A DNA stretch of 64,000 nucleotides. Source: Bhargavaea cecembensis DSE10 (GTDB taxonomy: Bacteria > Bacillota > Bacilli > Bacillales_A > Planococcaceae). The translations under genes were made by a program, and so were the position numbers. The DNA is taken from contig NZ_AOFT01000003.1 of the NCBI RefSeq assembly GCF_000348905.1, positions 1-64,000 on the forward strand, read 5' to 3'. The notes under the pieces are model-generated. The model was not told the origin of the DNA and did not search any database. It saw only the letters and a program-made list of their open reading frames with translations. This document shows positions 8,867 to 17,443 of this stretch, piece by piece (the first letter of the stretch is position 1; every line of letters starts with the position of its first letter).

Positions 8867-9674
8867 GCCGGCTTCCGAAGTTTAAGCTGCGCTCTTGCGC
8901 AGACTCCATTTCCCGGATATACCGGATCGAGTGCCGATTGAACGCATCCGGCTGGTCGATGTTGCAGACATGGCCCGAGTTCCGGATCGTGATGAGACGG
9001 AACTTCTTGCTGCGGCGGACCACTTCCTCGACAGGCGGGATGAACAGATAGTCTTCCTCCCCCATCAGAAACAGCGTCGGCACACCGGTCGTGGTTGACT
9101 GCAGTCGCGCGAGATAAGGATTAATCAGCTTTGTGAGCGAGAACCACTTCACAAACTCCTTCTGGCACATCTTCTTCGCCTGGTTGACAAAAGCGAGCCG
9201 GGATTCCTCGTGTTCCTTCTTTGGCATGATGATGTAGGCAAACAGTTTATATAAAAGCATATATGGAACAAACCGCTTGAACGTGTTGCCCGCCCAAAGC
9301 AGCAGCTTGGTCCGGATATCAAGCCCGATGACCGCGCCGCCCAGAATCAGCGACTTGACCCGATCAGGGTGCCTTTCCGCCAATGTTTGCGCAACGATGG
9401 TCCCGAGCGACATGCCGATCATATGGGAACTGCCGATGCCGAGCTTATCCATGACCTCGACCACATCATCGGCCACCTCGCGGAACGAGTCTCCCTTTTT
9501 CCACCGGCCGCGCTCGGAGCGCCCGTGGCCCCGGAGGTCGAGAAGCAGGACGTTATGCGCCTTGCGGAATTCCTTGATCTGCTTGAACCAGACGGACGAA
9601 CTGCCGCCCGCCCCGTGGATGAATGTCACCCACGGATGCTTGTCCCCTTTGATGTAGGTCTTGTAGTGGAGCAT
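8856..9674 (-). CDS. Alpha/beta hydrolase
   Basis: A 272-aa soluble alpha/beta-hydrolase-fold protein. It shows the oxyanion-hole HGAGG (about residue 20), the nucleophile elbow GMSLGT (Ser about 93), an acidic residue in MGEEDYLF and the catalytic His in NSGHVCNIDQP. The motif order resembles the RsbQ/BioH-type esterases, but the substrate is unknown. I chose the ATG at 9674 because GAAGGGAAG lies just upstream; a longer in-frame ATG at 9743 lacks that support. The stop codon overlaps a repeat array. Confidence 0.88.
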   Translation of the reverse strand: MLHYKTYIKGDKHPWVTFIHGAGGSSSVWFKQIKEFRKAHNVLLLDLRGHGRSERGRWKKGDSFREVADDVVEVMDKLGIGSSHMIGMSLGTIVAQTLAERHPDRVKSLILGGAVIGLDIRTKLLLWAGNTFKRFVPYMLLYKLFAYIIMPKKEHEESRLAFVNQAKKMCQKEFVKWFSLTKLINPYLARLQSTTTGVPTLFLMGEEDYLFIPPVEEVVRRSKKFRLITIRNSGHVCNIDQPDAFNRHSIRYIREMESAQERSLNFGSRLSG

Positions 9675-9828
9675 GGAGATCTTCCCTTCAGTCAGGCTGC
9701 TCCCATTAAAACATGTTTCGCAATGCTTTTCACTGGATAACATTCTTTAATAGGATTTAAATGGTGTCTTATTGAAATTTCTTTGACAGTTTCGAAGATA
9801 CTTTCATTAAATACCCCATCACTCCATC

Positions 9829-9878
9829 AAAAAAACCGGATTCGGACCCTCCCGGCAGGATCATCCGAATCCGGTTTA
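9829..9878. terminator. Terminator of the acetyltransferase gene
   Basis: AAACCGGATTCGGA (9834-9847) pairs with TCCGAATCCGGTTT (9864-9877). An A run at 9829-9836 gives the T run on the minus strand. Confidence 0.85.
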
Positions 9879-9913
9879 TAATGACACCTATTTGTTTCTG
9901 ATTCTATAATAAA

Positions 9914-10732
9914 TCAATGTTCTGCGGGAACCCGCTTACGCTCATATGTCCACATGCACCATTTGCCGATGTCCCGGAAGCCGATCCGCTTGTAGATGCG
10001 GCCCGCTGCAGGATTATCGTAGAAAAGGCAGAGCATCTTGCCCTCATCCAGCAGTTCCCGGCAAAGCACGGACATGCAATAGGAGGCAAGGCCCTGCTGC
10101 TGGTATCCGGGAATGGTCCCGACACCGACAATCATCGCGGACATCGAGTTTTCGGCGGTACTCGAGGCAGAACTGATGATGCGCCCGTCCCCCTCGATCA
10201 GCCACGCTCTTGCCGTCCCTTCCGCCAGGGTGCGGCGTTTGTGGGACACGCTGTATTCTCCGTCAGCAAATTCCGGAATGGCGTACATCTGATCGATCAG
10301 AGCCTCAGCATCATCCGGAACCGCCTTCCTGACCGTGACCTCCTGCGGAATGGCCGGAAGCCCGGCTGCCGTCTCGCATTTGGCATAGTAGAGCACCCTC
10401 GGGTGATCGGGCTTCCGATCGAGGTAAGGCTCCACCTTATGGACGATCGGTTCGATGCCTGAGAGAAAGCGGAAAGACGGGTCGGCATTGATGATAGCCG
10501 CAAATCCAGCTGCGTCAAAGTCGCCGGGAGCCCACACAATATAATTATCCGTGTACTTAAGGAGAACACCGCGGATCACCCCGTCCTCCCCGAAGTCGCC
10601 CCAAAGTGTCTGGATCGGATCCTCGAAACCGTACGCCTCGATATCTCCGATGATAAAAAGGTTTTCCGCCGGCTGAACGCCGATAAACGCCATGGTCTCC
10701 TGCCTGTCGGCCTCTAGCAGCTGTCTGATCAT
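9914..10732 (-). CDS. GNAT family N-acetyltransferase
   Basis: A 272-aa protein. The C-terminal half (about residues 135-262) is a GNAT domain with the acetyl-CoA loop VGTIPGYQQQGLASY and the following CLFYDNPAAGRIYKRIGF, typical of the FR47-like group. The N-terminal half resembles the extra domain of two-domain GNATs of unknown substrate. It is monocistronic, between the ars operon and a terminator. Confidence 0.85.
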   Translation of the reverse strand: MIRQLLEADRQETMAFIGVQPAENLFIIGDIEAYGFEDPIQTLWGDFGEDGVIRGVLLKYTDNYIVWAPGDFDAAGFAAIINADPSFRFLSGIEPIVHKVEPYLDRKPDHPRVLYYAKCETAAGLPAIPQEVTVRKAVPDDAEALIDQMYAIPEFADGEYSVSHKRRTLAEGTARAWLIEGDGRIISSASSTAENSMSAMIVGVGTIPGYQQQGLASYCMSVLCRELLDEGKMLCLFYDNPAAGRIYKRIGFRDIGKWCMWTYERKRVPAEH

Positions 10733-10814
10733 GGTCCCGCCTCCTTTTTGGGTTTCGGGATATCATAGCACAGCAGGCGAGCCTGCTCAACGGAATTTTC
10801 AGATTTCCATGCTT

Positions 10815-10841
10815 AAAAGAAAACGCGCCCACTGGGGGCGC
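10815..10841 (-). terminator. Terminator of the ars operon
   Basis: GCGCCC (10825-10830) / GGGCGC (10836-10841) with T-rich minus-strand sequence beyond it. Confidence 0.7.
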
Positions 10842-10850
10842 ATTTCCCGG

Positions 10851-11270
10851 TTATTCCCCTGTTTCCGAAAAGCGCATGATCCGATCCCGGATTTCATCGC
10901 GGACGCGGCGGAAGACGGCGCGCTTTTCTTCCTCTGTCCCTAGTGCCCGTGCCGGATCGTCAAATCCCCAATGATCACGGACGGCATCTGTCGGGACAGC
11001 CGGGCAGTTGTCCCGGGCATCCCCGCATAGGGTGATGACATAATCGGCGCGTTTCAGGAGATCGGTGCTGATCGTCTCGGACTGCTGTCCCGAGATGTCG
11101 ATGCCGGCTTCCGCCATCGCCCGTACCGCCTCCGGATTCAGTCCATGAGCCTCGATGCCGGCGGAGCGGACCTCAAAGCGGTCACCGAGGAGCGCCTTGC
11201 CGAATCCCTCCGCCATCTGGCTCCGGCACGAGTTGCCCGTGCAAAGAAAGTAAATCAGCTTCTTTTCCAT
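10851..11270 (-). CDS. arsC: Arsenate reductase, thioredoxin-coupled
   Basis: Reduces arsenate to arsenite in the cytoplasm so that ArsB can export it. At 139 aa it has the low-molecular-weight phosphatase fold, with P-loop [13 protein letters not shown] near the N terminus and the redox cysteine region [19 protein letters not shown], giving the Cys triad of the B. subtilis/S. aureus class. I start at ATG 11270 because GAGGTG lies 6 nt upstream; the in-frame GTG at 11279 overlaps that site. Last gene of arsR-arsB-arsC. Confidence 0.95.
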   Translation of the reverse strand: MEKKLIYFLCTGNSCRSQMAEGFGKALLGDRFEVRSAGIEAHGLNPEAVRAMAEAGIDISGQQSETISTDLLKRADYVITLCGDARDNCPAVPTDAVRDHWGFDDPARALGTEEEKRAVFRRVRDEIRDRIMRFSETGE

Positions 11271-11280
11271 TTCCAACACC

Positions 11281-12576
11281 TCAGTTAAGCACTTCCAGCC
11301 ACAGATACAGGCCGGTCAGCGTGATGAACAGGACGGGGATCGTCAGGACGATCCCGACCTTGAAATAATAGCCCCAAGAGATTTTAACGCCCTTCAGTGA
11401 CAGCACATGCAGCCAGAGAAGCGTCGCAAGCGAGCCGATTGGCGTCATCTTCGGACCCAAGTCGGACCCGATGACATTCGCATAGATCAGCGCTTCCCTT
11501 ACTCGATCCGGCACATCCGCATCCTGGATGGCCAGCGCGTCGATCATGACGGTCGGCATATTGTTCATGACAGAAGACAGAATCGCCGCGATAAAGCCCA
11601 TGCCAATAGTTGCCGCATACAGGCCGTGGCCAGCCGTCCATTCGATGACAGAAGCGAGTACATCAGTGAGCCCGGCGTTCCGGAGACCGTACACGACGAC
11701 ATACATCCCGATCGAAAAGAAGACAATCGCCCACGGTGCTCCCTTCACGACAGCCTTCTCGTCCACCGCCTTGCTCGGTGCGGAAATGCCGAGGAACAGG
11801 ATGGCGACAATTCCCGCAATGATCGAGACCGGTACGCCGAGCGCCTCGCTCAGGAAGTAGCCGGCCAGAAGCACCGCGATGACCGCCCAGGAAAGGCGGA
11901 ACAGCTTCATGTCCCGGATGGCCGAGCGGGGCTCCGCCAGTTTGGACTCATCAAACCGCTTCGGGATGCTTTTGCCGAAGTACAGGTAAAGCACGAGCAT
12001 GCTCGCCACAAGGCTGAACAGGTTCGGCACGAACATGCGCAAGGCGTACTCGGAAAATCCGATGCCGAAAAAGTCAGCCGAGACAATATTCACGAGGTTC
12101 GAGATCACGAGCGGCAGTGATGTCGTGTCCGCGATAAACCCGGAGGCCATGATAAACGGAAGAATCAGCTTGTCCTTGAAATCAAGCGCCCGCATCATCG
12201 CAAGGACGATCGGCGTGATGATCAGCGCCGCTCCGTCGTTGGCGAACAATGCCGCGACAATCGCGCCGAGAAGTGTAATGAGGAAGAACATCCGCACACC
12301 GCTTCCCTTTGCAAAGCGCGCCATATGAAGGGCCGCCCATTCAAAGAAGCCGATTTCATCGAGGATAAGCGAGATCAGGATCAGTGCGACAAAGGTGAGC
12401 GTCGCATTCCAGACGATGCCGGTCACATCCCAAACGTCCTGCATGCTGACAACACCCGCAAGCAGGGCAACGACCGCTCCGGCAATTGCCGACCAGCCAA
12501 TCGACAGCCCCTTCGGCTGCCAGATCACGAATACCAGCGTGACGAGGAAAATGAGTGCTGCCAACCAGGCCATCAT
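11281..12576 (-). CDS. arsB: Arsenite efflux transporter ArsB
   Basis: A 431-aa polytopic inner-membrane carrier of the ArsB/NhaD superfamily with about 11-12 hydrophobic segments. Family motifs include [49 protein letters not shown] and [19 protein letters not shown]. It extrudes arsenite using the membrane potential. Its start codon overlaps the arsR stop (shared 12573-12576), indicating translational coupling, and arsC follows within 10 nt. Confidence 0.95.
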   Translation of the reverse strand: MMAWLAALIFLVTLVFVIWQPKGLSIGWSAIAGAVVALLAGVVSMQDVWDVTGIVWNATLTFVALILISLILDEIGFFEWAALHMARFAKGSGVRMFFLITLLGAIVAALFANDGAALIITPIVLAMMRALDFKDKLILPFIMASGFIADTTSLPLVISNLVNIVSADFFGIGFSEYALRMFVPNLFSLVASMLVLYLYFGKSIPKRFDESKLAEPRSAIRDMKLFRLSWAVIAVLLAGYFLSEALGVPVSIIAGIVAILFLGISAPSKAVDEKAVVKGAPWAIVFFSIGMYVVVYGLRNAGLTDVLASVIEWTAGHGLYAATIGMGFIAAILSSVMNNMPTVMIDALAIQDADVPDRVREALIYANVIGSDLGPKMTPIGSLATLLWLHVLSLKGVKISWGYYFKVGIVLTIPVLFITLTGLYLWLEVLN

Positions 12577-12905
12577 GCGTCACAGCATCCTTTCTCACCG
12601 GCTGCTTCAAGGTCCGCTGCCGTCCGCTCCGGAGCCGGCACCCTGGAAAGCAGGCCGACCAGAATGTCGTGCAGCGGATGTAACCGGTCAAGCGACCAGA
12701 ACGTCCACCGGCCACGCTTTTCTCCGGTCACGATACCTGCTTCTTTAAGACGTTTCAGGTGCTGGCTCACCGCCGGCTGCGTCAGCCCGACGAGCGGGGT
12801 CAGGTCACAGACGCAAACCTCGCCCTCTGTGAGCTGTTGTAAAATTTTCAGCCGCGAGCCGTCGCCCGCCGCTTTCATAAATGTTTCAAGTTCCGTCAGT
12901 TCCAC
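12573..12905 (-). CDS. arsR: ArsR family arsenite-responsive repressor
   Basis: A 110-aa winged-helix repressor. The metalloid site CVCDL lies in the recognition-helix region ([20 protein letters not shown]), the classic ArsR trivalent-arsenic sensor. I start at GTG 12905 because GGAGG lies 7 nt upstream; the upstream in-frame extension to 12965 runs back through the promoter and is not credible. First gene of the ars operon. Confidence 0.95.
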   Translation of the reverse strand: MELTELETFMKAAGDGSRLKILQQLTEGEVCVCDLTPLVGLTQPAVSQHLKRLKEAGIVTGEKRGRWTFWSLDRLHPLHDILVGLLSRVPAPERTAADLEAAGEKGCCDA

Positions 12906-12935
12906 CGGAATCCCTCCAAAAAAGAATACCGGTTT

Positions 12936-12965
12936 ATTGTATTTGCCCGGACACATATAAGTCAA
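12936..12965 (-). promoter_or_regulatory. ars operon promoter
   Basis: On the minus strand: -35 TTGACT (12960-12965), 18-nt spacer, -10 TACAAT (12936-12941), about 25 nt before the arsR RBS. Confidence 0.75.
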
Positions 12966-12972
12966 TACTTAT
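12957..12972. promoter_or_regulatory. Probable ArsR operator
   Basis: Perfect inverted repeat ATAAGT-CAAT-ACTTAT covering the -35 element of the ars promoter, where an autoregulating ArsR would bind. Confidence 0.7.
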
Positions 12973-13003
12973 TTGTTGACCGGATGGGAGCGCACATGGG
13001 TTT

Positions 13004-13100
13004 CTATGTGCGCTCACCTACGATAAAGAGCGCTCATCGATTGCTATGCGCGGTTGTCGCAATCCTATGCGCGCTTCACCGGATGCTATGCTCGCTCCGC
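13004..13100. repeat. Private ~21-bp-period array, core CTATGYGCGCT (4 copies plus 1 partial)
   Basis: Cores at 13004, 13044, 13065 and 13086, plus a degenerate AGCGCT copy at about 13025, giving steps of about 21, 19, 21 and 21. It lies between the ars promoter and the terminator of the downstream PfpI gene. The core is not found at the other arrays. Confidence 0.75.
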
Positions 13101-13112
13101 TTTTCTCACACC

Positions 13113-13139
13113 AAAAAAGCGCGCCACGGCAGCGCGCTT
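13113..13139 (-). terminator. Terminator of the PfpI-family gene
   Basis: GCGCGC (13119-13124) / GCGCGC (13132-13137) followed on the minus strand by six T. Confidence 0.8.
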
Positions 13140-13151
13140 CACAATCACATC

Positions 13152-13670
13152 TTATTTCCCTTCGAGTACCCGCAGCGATTCGCGGTTGAATGCCGGGATG
13201 TCGTCAGGCTGGCGGCTCGTGACGAGCTGGTCCTGGCAGACAACGACTTCGGAGTCTTCAAAGTTCGCACCGGCGTACTTCATGTCCTGTGCGATTGACT
13301 TGTAGCCGGTGGCCTTGCGCCCTTCCAGCGCCTTTGCCGTAATGAGCAGCTGTGGGCCATGGCAGATGGCCAAAACCGGTTTCTTGGCGTCCATGAACTC
13401 TTTGGCGAAGCTGACAAACCGCTCATCCGCTCGGAGCTGGTCCGGCGAGAATCCGCCTGGGATGAAGAGCGCGTCATAGTCGGATGCGCTGACTTCACCG
13501 ATGCCTTTGTCGATCGACACTTTCTCCTTGCCTTGCTTGCCTTCCACCGTTTTGCCGGCTTCTTTTTCAATGGTGATCACTTCATGGCCGGCATCCTGAA
13601 ATGCTTTTGCCGGGTCCGTGTACTCAATGTCTTCAAACATGTCTGTAATAACCGTTGCAATTTTAGCCAA
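13152..13670 (-). CDS. yfkM: DJ-1/PfpI family stress protein (YfkM/GSP18-like)
   Basis: A 172-aa class I glutamine-amidotransferase-like protein of the DJ-1/PfpI superfamily, the length of B. subtilis YfkM (general stress protein 18). The nucleophile elbow AICHGPQLL carries the conserved Cys-His. DALFIPGGFSPDQLRAD supplies the upstream acidic region. Possible roles are protein or nucleotide deglycation or redox sensing. I start at TTG 13670 because AAAGGAG lies just upstream. A sigma-B-type promoter precedes it, in keeping with a general stress role. Confidence 0.9.
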   Translation of the reverse strand: MAKIATVITDMFEDIEYTDPAKAFQDAGHEVITIEKEAGKTVEGKQGKEKVSIDKGIGEVSASDYDALFIPGGFSPDQLRADERFVSFAKEFMDAKKPVLAICHGPQLLITAKALEGRKATGYKSIAQDMKYAGANFEDSEVVVCQDQLVTSRQPDDIPAFNRESLRVLEGK

Positions 13671-13704
13671 TCTGATCACTCCTTTATGAATGTCCCTATC
13701 TACT

Positions 13705-13729
13705 CTTCCCGCTTCATCCACTCTTAAAC
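13705..13729 (-). promoter_or_regulatory. Sigma-B promoter candidate of yfkM
   Basis: On the minus strand: GTTTAA (13724-13729, perfect -35), 13-nt spacer, GGGAAG (13705-13710; consensus GGGTAT). It begins within 2 nt of the glycosylase stop codon. Confidence 0.75.
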
Positions 13730-13730
13730 A

Positions 13731-14324
13731 TCAGCGATACTTTGAGACAAACGGATTGCCTTCCTCGAAAAAACGCCACGGATAGTGTACCGCCTCTCCC
13801 GTGTTCTGGATGCCGACCCTCGGGCCTGCCTTCAGCTCTCCGGCAAGTCCCGGACCGGGCGCGATAAAGAGCGGCTCCTCGTACCAGACGCCCCCGTACG
13901 ATTCCATCGTGACGCCGAGCGCCTTCGACAGCTTGCCCGGACCGTTCGTGAGGTCAGGAATCTTCAGATGCCATCCCCTGCGGTCCTGCATGAGTTCCAG
14001 CCCCTCCACCGGCTCCGCTCCGCGGATCAGGACTGCGTGTGGCGTTCCTTCCTCTCCGGCGACGACATTCATGAGCGTATGGGTATGCATCTGATACGTA
14101 TAGATTCTCCCCGGGTCCGCGAACATCACTTCCGTCCGCTTTGTCCTGCGGTTATTGAAGCTGTGCGCCGCGCGGTCTTCCGGACCATGATACGCCTCCG
14201 TCTCAACGATCCGCGCGGCAGCCAATCCTTCCGGCGTTTCATGGACGATGTACTGTCCAAGCAGCGCGGGTGCCAGCTCCAGGACAGGCTGTTTGAAAAA
14301 ACCGGGGCCGATCGGCCTGTACAT
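13731..14324 (-). CDS. DNA-3-methyladenine glycosylase (AAG/MPG family)
   Basis: A 197-aa monofunctional glycosylase that excises alkylated purines in base-excision repair. The AAG family pattern includes ARIVETEAYHGPEDRAAHSFNN-like substrate motifs (Glu general base in VETEAY), GRIYTYQMHTHTLMNVV and NGPGKLSKALGV. Length matches B. subtilis YxlJ/Aag. It is a single gene; the following yfkM has its own promoter. Confidence 0.93.
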   Translation of the reverse strand: MYRPIGPGFFKQPVLELAPALLGQYIVHETPEGLAAARIVETEAYHGPEDRAAHSFNNRRTKRTEVMFADPGRIYTYQMHTHTLMNVVAGEEGTPHAVLIRGAEPVEGLELMQDRRGWHLKIPDLTNGPGKLSKALGVTMESYGGVWYEEPLFIAPGPGLAGELKAGPRVGIQNTGEAVHYPWRFFEEGNPFVSKYR

Positions 14325-14426
14325 ACGTCCCCACTCCCTTCCATGAAACCGAACAATCTTCCATTCATTGTCTACCCGATATCGGTTATACTAAAATTAA
14401 ACAGATTTTAGGGGGAAATATCCACC

Positions 14427-14738
14427 ATGACGACACTCACCGAGGAAATCCTCGCTTTCAATAAAGCCCGTGGATGGACAGAGGGCAACCGGGATGCCCG
14501 GAACCTGGCCATTTCCGTGTCTCTTGAAGCCTCGGAACTGCTGGAACACTTCCAGTGGATGTCCGGCGAACAGGCCATCGCGAAAAACCGGGAAGGCATC
14601 ATCGAAGAAGCTTCGGATGTCTATATCTACCTTCTTCAGCTGGCTGACGTCGCAGGCTTTGACCTGGATGAAGCGGCTCATTCCAAAATCCGGAAAAACG
14701 CCCTCAAGTACCCGGTTCCGGCAGGTGAGCACGAATGA
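14427..14738 (+). CDS. MazG-like nucleotide pyrophosphohydrolase
   Basis: A 103-aa all-alpha NTP pyrophosphohydrolase. The metal-binding pattern is SLEASELLEHFQWM (ExxE) followed by EEASDVYIYLLQLAD (ExxD), as in the RS21-C6/MazG-like group that cleaves non-canonical dNTPs (house-cleaning). It overlaps the next gene by 4 nt (ATGA), so translation is probably coupled. Confidence 0.9.
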   Translation: MTTLTEEILAFNKARGWTEGNRDARNLAISVSLEASELLEHFQWMSGEQAIAKNREGIIEEASDVYIYLLQLADVAGFDLDEAAHSKIRKNALKYPVPAGEHE

Positions 14739-15526
14739 AGCAGGTCAAGTTCGTCCTGCTTCTGGCCGCAGCAGGCGCACTCCTTCTCCTTTTCCGGCCG
14801 GAAGGAAAAGGCGGCAAGGCATCCGCCGACGTCGCCACGATCGAATCAGTCGACCCACTGAAAAATCCGGGTCAGCCCGTCGCAGACTATCTTGTCTTCC
14901 GGGCGCTTACCACAGGCGAGGCGCGCATGGCCGTGACCGGCAGCAGCGTCACAAAAGGCTCCGGCGCGTCCAACCAGTCGAAAACATGGCGCGCACTTAC
15001 CCAGGCACATCTGCGCACCGTCTATCCGTCGCTTAACACCCTGAAAATTGAAAACCACGGACACTCGGGATACACATCCGTCCGCCTGCTCGAGGATGAA
15101 GTGACCGGGCCGGTCATTGCGGGACGACCGGATGTCCTCATCATCGAAACGTCCGTCATCAACAATCATAATAAGAATGTCTCACTTGATGATACCTATG
15201 CATCATTGGAACAGCTGCACGCCCTGTATTCGGAGGTGTTGCCGGAAGCACGGATCCTCTTCATCTCGCCGAACCCGATCACCGAAAACAAGTTCGGACC
15301 GCAAGTGAACACTCTCGGGCTGCAATTTACCGACTATGTCTATGGCACTCAGGCCTTCATCGAAAACAAGGGATGGGCATACATTAACATCCATGATGAA
15401 ATGCTCTCGCTTATGGAGCAGCGGGGTGTCAGGTTGCCGGAGACGCTCAAGGATGGCATTCATCCGAACGACCTCGGATACCGCATCTGGGCCGACGTTA
15501 TCTGGCCGCATCTCACAGCCAAGTAA
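14735..15526 (+). CDS. SGNH/GDSL hydrolase family protein, exported
   Basis: 263 aa. An N-terminal signal or anchor segment (residues 5-20, VKFVLLLAAAGALLLLF) suggests export. SGNH blocks: block I is VTGSSVTKGSG, with GSS in place of the usual GDS; block II is the GHSGYTS region; block V is DGIHPNDLGY with the Asp-x-x-His pair. Likely an esterase or acyl-hydrolase acting outside the membrane; the substrate is unknown. Start overlaps the MazG-like gene stop. Confidence 0.82.
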   Translation: MKQVKFVLLLAAAGALLLLFRPEGKGGKASADVATIESVDPLKNPGQPVADYLVFRALTTGEARMAVTGSSVTKGSGASNQSKTWRALTQAHLRTVYPSLNTLKIENHGHSGYTSVRLLEDEVTGPVIAGRPDVLIIETSVINNHNKNVSLDDTYASLEQLHALYSEVLPEARILFISPNPITENKFGPQVNTLGLQFTDYVYGTQAFIENKGWAYINIHDEMLSLMEQRGVRLPETLKDGIHPNDLGYRIWADVIWPHLTAK

Positions 15527-15564
15527 GGGGATTTTGGGGGATTTTCACACTGGGGGGATTTCAG

Positions 15565-16134
15565 ATGGACCTGCACGCACTCAAGCAAGATCTTGCACTG
15601 CGCAACAAAAACGGGCTTCCGTTCCTTTTATCGGGGATGGTCGTCTGGACGCTGATCACCGCCGCCTTTTTATTGCCGATTGAGCTCCGGCTCCAGAATA
15701 TCATCCTTCTCGCGCTGACCGGCCTGCTGTTCCCTTTGGCCGTCGGGCTTGCCGGCCTGCTGAAAGCCGACTGGAAATCGGAGGACAACCCGCTCGGAAG
15801 CCTCGGCCTGGTGTGCAACCTTGCCCAGTTCGCCTACTTTCCGCTTGTCTTCTGGGCACTTGGAAGCCGGCCCGAAGCGATGGTCTTCATCTTCGCCGTG
15901 ATTGCCGGGGCGCACTTCCTCCCGTACGGGTGGCTGTACGATACGAAGGCCTACTATCTGATGGCGCCGGTCATGGCGATCGTGTCCACGCTCGTCGGAT
16001 GGGCAGCCGCACCGGACAGCCTCTGGGCCGTCCCGCTCGCCTTCCTCATCCTTCTTGGCGTGCTGAACGGCTGGCTGCTTGCTGATTACAAAAAGAAATC
16101 CGGCGTGGCCGGAATGGAGAAAAGAGCCGCCTGA
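15565..16134 (+). CDS. DUF7010-type membrane protein
   Basis: A 189-aa membrane protein with about six hydrophobic helices between residues 18 and 180 and a basic C terminus (DYKKKSGVAGMEKRAA). It resembles uncharacterised integral membrane proteins (DUF7010) with the motif AHFLPYGWLYDTKAYYLM. No function is known. The RBS GGGGGAT lies upstream of ATG. It ends inside a terminator stem. Confidence 0.75.
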   Translation: MDLHALKQDLALRNKNGLPFLLSGMVVWTLITAAFLLPIELRLQNIILLALTGLLFPLAVGLAGLLKADWKSEDNPLGSLGLVCNLAQFAYFPLVFWALGSRPEAMVFIFAVIAGAHFLPYGWLYDTKAYYLMAPVMAIVSTLVGWAAAPDSLWAVPLAFLILLGVLNGWLLADYKKKSGVAGMEKRAA

Positions 16135-16150
16135 TCCGGCTCTTTTTTTT
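16123..16150 (+). terminator. Terminator overlapping the DUF7010 gene end
   Basis: AGAGCC (16123-16128) / GGCTCT (16138-16143) followed by eight T. Confidence 0.8.
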
Positions 16151-16167
16151 GAACGGGGGAATAGCGG

Positions 16168-16680
16168 ATGGACATTCGGCTGGAACCGCTCCGGCAAGAA
16201 GATGCCGGGCGGCTGTATGCATTTGAAGCGGAAAACAGGGCATTCTTCGAAACCGCAGTGCCGGGCCGGGGCGACGATTATTACCGTTATGAAGTTTTTC
16301 TGGGCCGGCTCGGCGATCTGCTTGAAGAGCAGGCCGCCGGCGCGTCCCGTTTTTTCCTGATCAAGGATGAAGGCAACCGGATCCTCGGCAGAATGAACCT
16401 GACCGGCATCGATGCTGAAAACGGAACTGCCGAACTCGGCTACCGGATCGGCAAAGCTCATGGAGGAAAAGGCGTGGCCACTCTAGCGCTGTTGGAATTG
16501 CTTCAGCTCGCAGGCGGTTTTGGAGTTCGGAGAATTTTCGCCAAAACCACAACAGCGAACATCGGCTCCTCGAAAGTCCTCGAGAAAAATGGCTTCGTTC
16601 ATACAGGAACGGATGACCGGGAATTTGTAATGAACAATCAGACCATGAGATTCACCCATTATGAATGGCGTTATCAATGA
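16168..16680 (+). CDS. GNAT N-acetyltransferase, RimJ/RimL-like
   Basis: A 170-aa GNAT of the RimJ/RimL group. It opens with the typical MDIRLEPLRQEDAGRLYAFE. The acetyl-CoA-binding region is GYRIGKAHGGKGVATLAL, followed by AKTTTANIGSSKVLEKNGF. The substrate is probably a protein N terminus or an antibiotic-like amine, but this cannot be read from sequence. The RBS GGGGGA precedes ATG. Confidence 0.88.
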   Translation: MDIRLEPLRQEDAGRLYAFEAENRAFFETAVPGRGDDYYRYEVFLGRLGDLLEEQAAGASRFFLIKDEGNRILGRMNLTGIDAENGTAELGYRIGKAHGGKGVATLALLELLQLAGGFGVRRIFAKTTTANIGSSKVLEKNGFVHTGTDDREFVMNNQTMRFTHYEWRYQ

Positions 16681-16714
16681 AGCACGCCGGGACCCTTTTC
16701 CCGGCGTGCTTTAT
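16681..16714. terminator. Bidirectional terminator
   Basis: AGCACGCCGGG (16681-16691) / CCCGGCGTGCT (16700-16710) between convergent genes. Confidence 0.85.
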
Positions 16715-17307
16715 TTGCTGCTGATGGAGATGAACATGGAAGCATCCCGGTTCATGAAAATGCGTTCTCCATGATGGAAAGTACGGATCTCAAGCGGAAC
16801 AAATCCTGCATGGGATAATCGGTTCTTCAGCTCCTCATGCTCGAATCCGTTATGGACTTTCGGATGGCTGACTTCATGATGCTTGTCAAAATCCACGATG
16901 ATCAGTTGACCGCCTTCATTCAGCACCTCATGCAATTTACGCAGGATCTTGTCCGTATCGGGGATATGGAGGAGGACAAGGGACATCAGGACGATGTCCG
17001 CCTTGAGTTCGGGTGTTTCCGTGGTAAAGTCCGAATACAGGACCTCTGCATTGGCGATGTCTCTGCGCGCTATTTTGCCCTTTGCGACTTCCAGCATCTG
17101 TTCTGAAGAATCCACCAGAAGCACAGACTTCACAAGGTCGGTTAACTCCAGGCCCACCAGGCCCGTTCCGCTCCCGTAATCGATCAGGGATTTTGTCCGG
17201 CCATTCCCCAATGCCTGCCTCACTTCTTCTGTGATCACCTGCGCCAGTTCGATTCTTTCTTCAGTATCATACCTGCTAGCCATCTGCCCGAACACGTTTT
17301 CTTCCAT
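16711..17307 (-). CDS. Class I SAM-dependent methyltransferase
   Basis: A 198-aa Rossmann-fold methyltransferase. Motif I is LIDYGSGTGLVGLELTD, the acidic adenosine-binding residue is in VLLVDSSEQM, and ADIVLMSLVLLHI and GGQLIIVDFD follow. It looks like a small UbiE/YcgJ-type enzyme with unknown acceptor. I start at the second in-frame ATG (17307) because GAGGAG lies 7 nt upstream. Confidence 0.85.
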   Translation of the reverse strand: MEENVFGQMASRYDTEERIELAQVITEEVRQALGNGRTKSLIDYGSGTGLVGLELTDLVKSVLLVDSSEQMLEVAKGKIARRDIANAEVLYSDFTTETPELKADIVLMSLVLLHIPDTDKILRKLHEVLNEGGQLIIVDFDKHHEVSHPKVHNGFEHEELKNRLSHAGFVPLEIRTFHHGERIFMNRDASMFISISSK

Positions 17308-17339
17308 ACGCCACTCCTCTGAGTCCATTTTTGTACGGA

Positions 17340-17416
17340 AAGCCCGATTTCCGCCCCCTAAGTCCGAAATCGGTTCCTAAGTCCGAATCCGATGCCCTAA
17401 GTCCGATTTTCCGTCT
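17340..17416. repeat. Private ~20-bp-period array, core CTAAGTCCGA (3 copies)
   Basis: Cores at 17358, 17377 and 17397 (steps 19 and 20), with a possible decayed copy near 17340. It lies in the gap between two minus-strand genes. Confidence 0.75.
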
Positions 17417-17443
17417 TTTCGGATCCGGACTCCAGAAAACCGC

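Noticed and set aside
12906-12965. Longer ArsR start
   Set aside because: It would include the ars promoter and operator; GTG 12905 has GGAGG at ideal distance.
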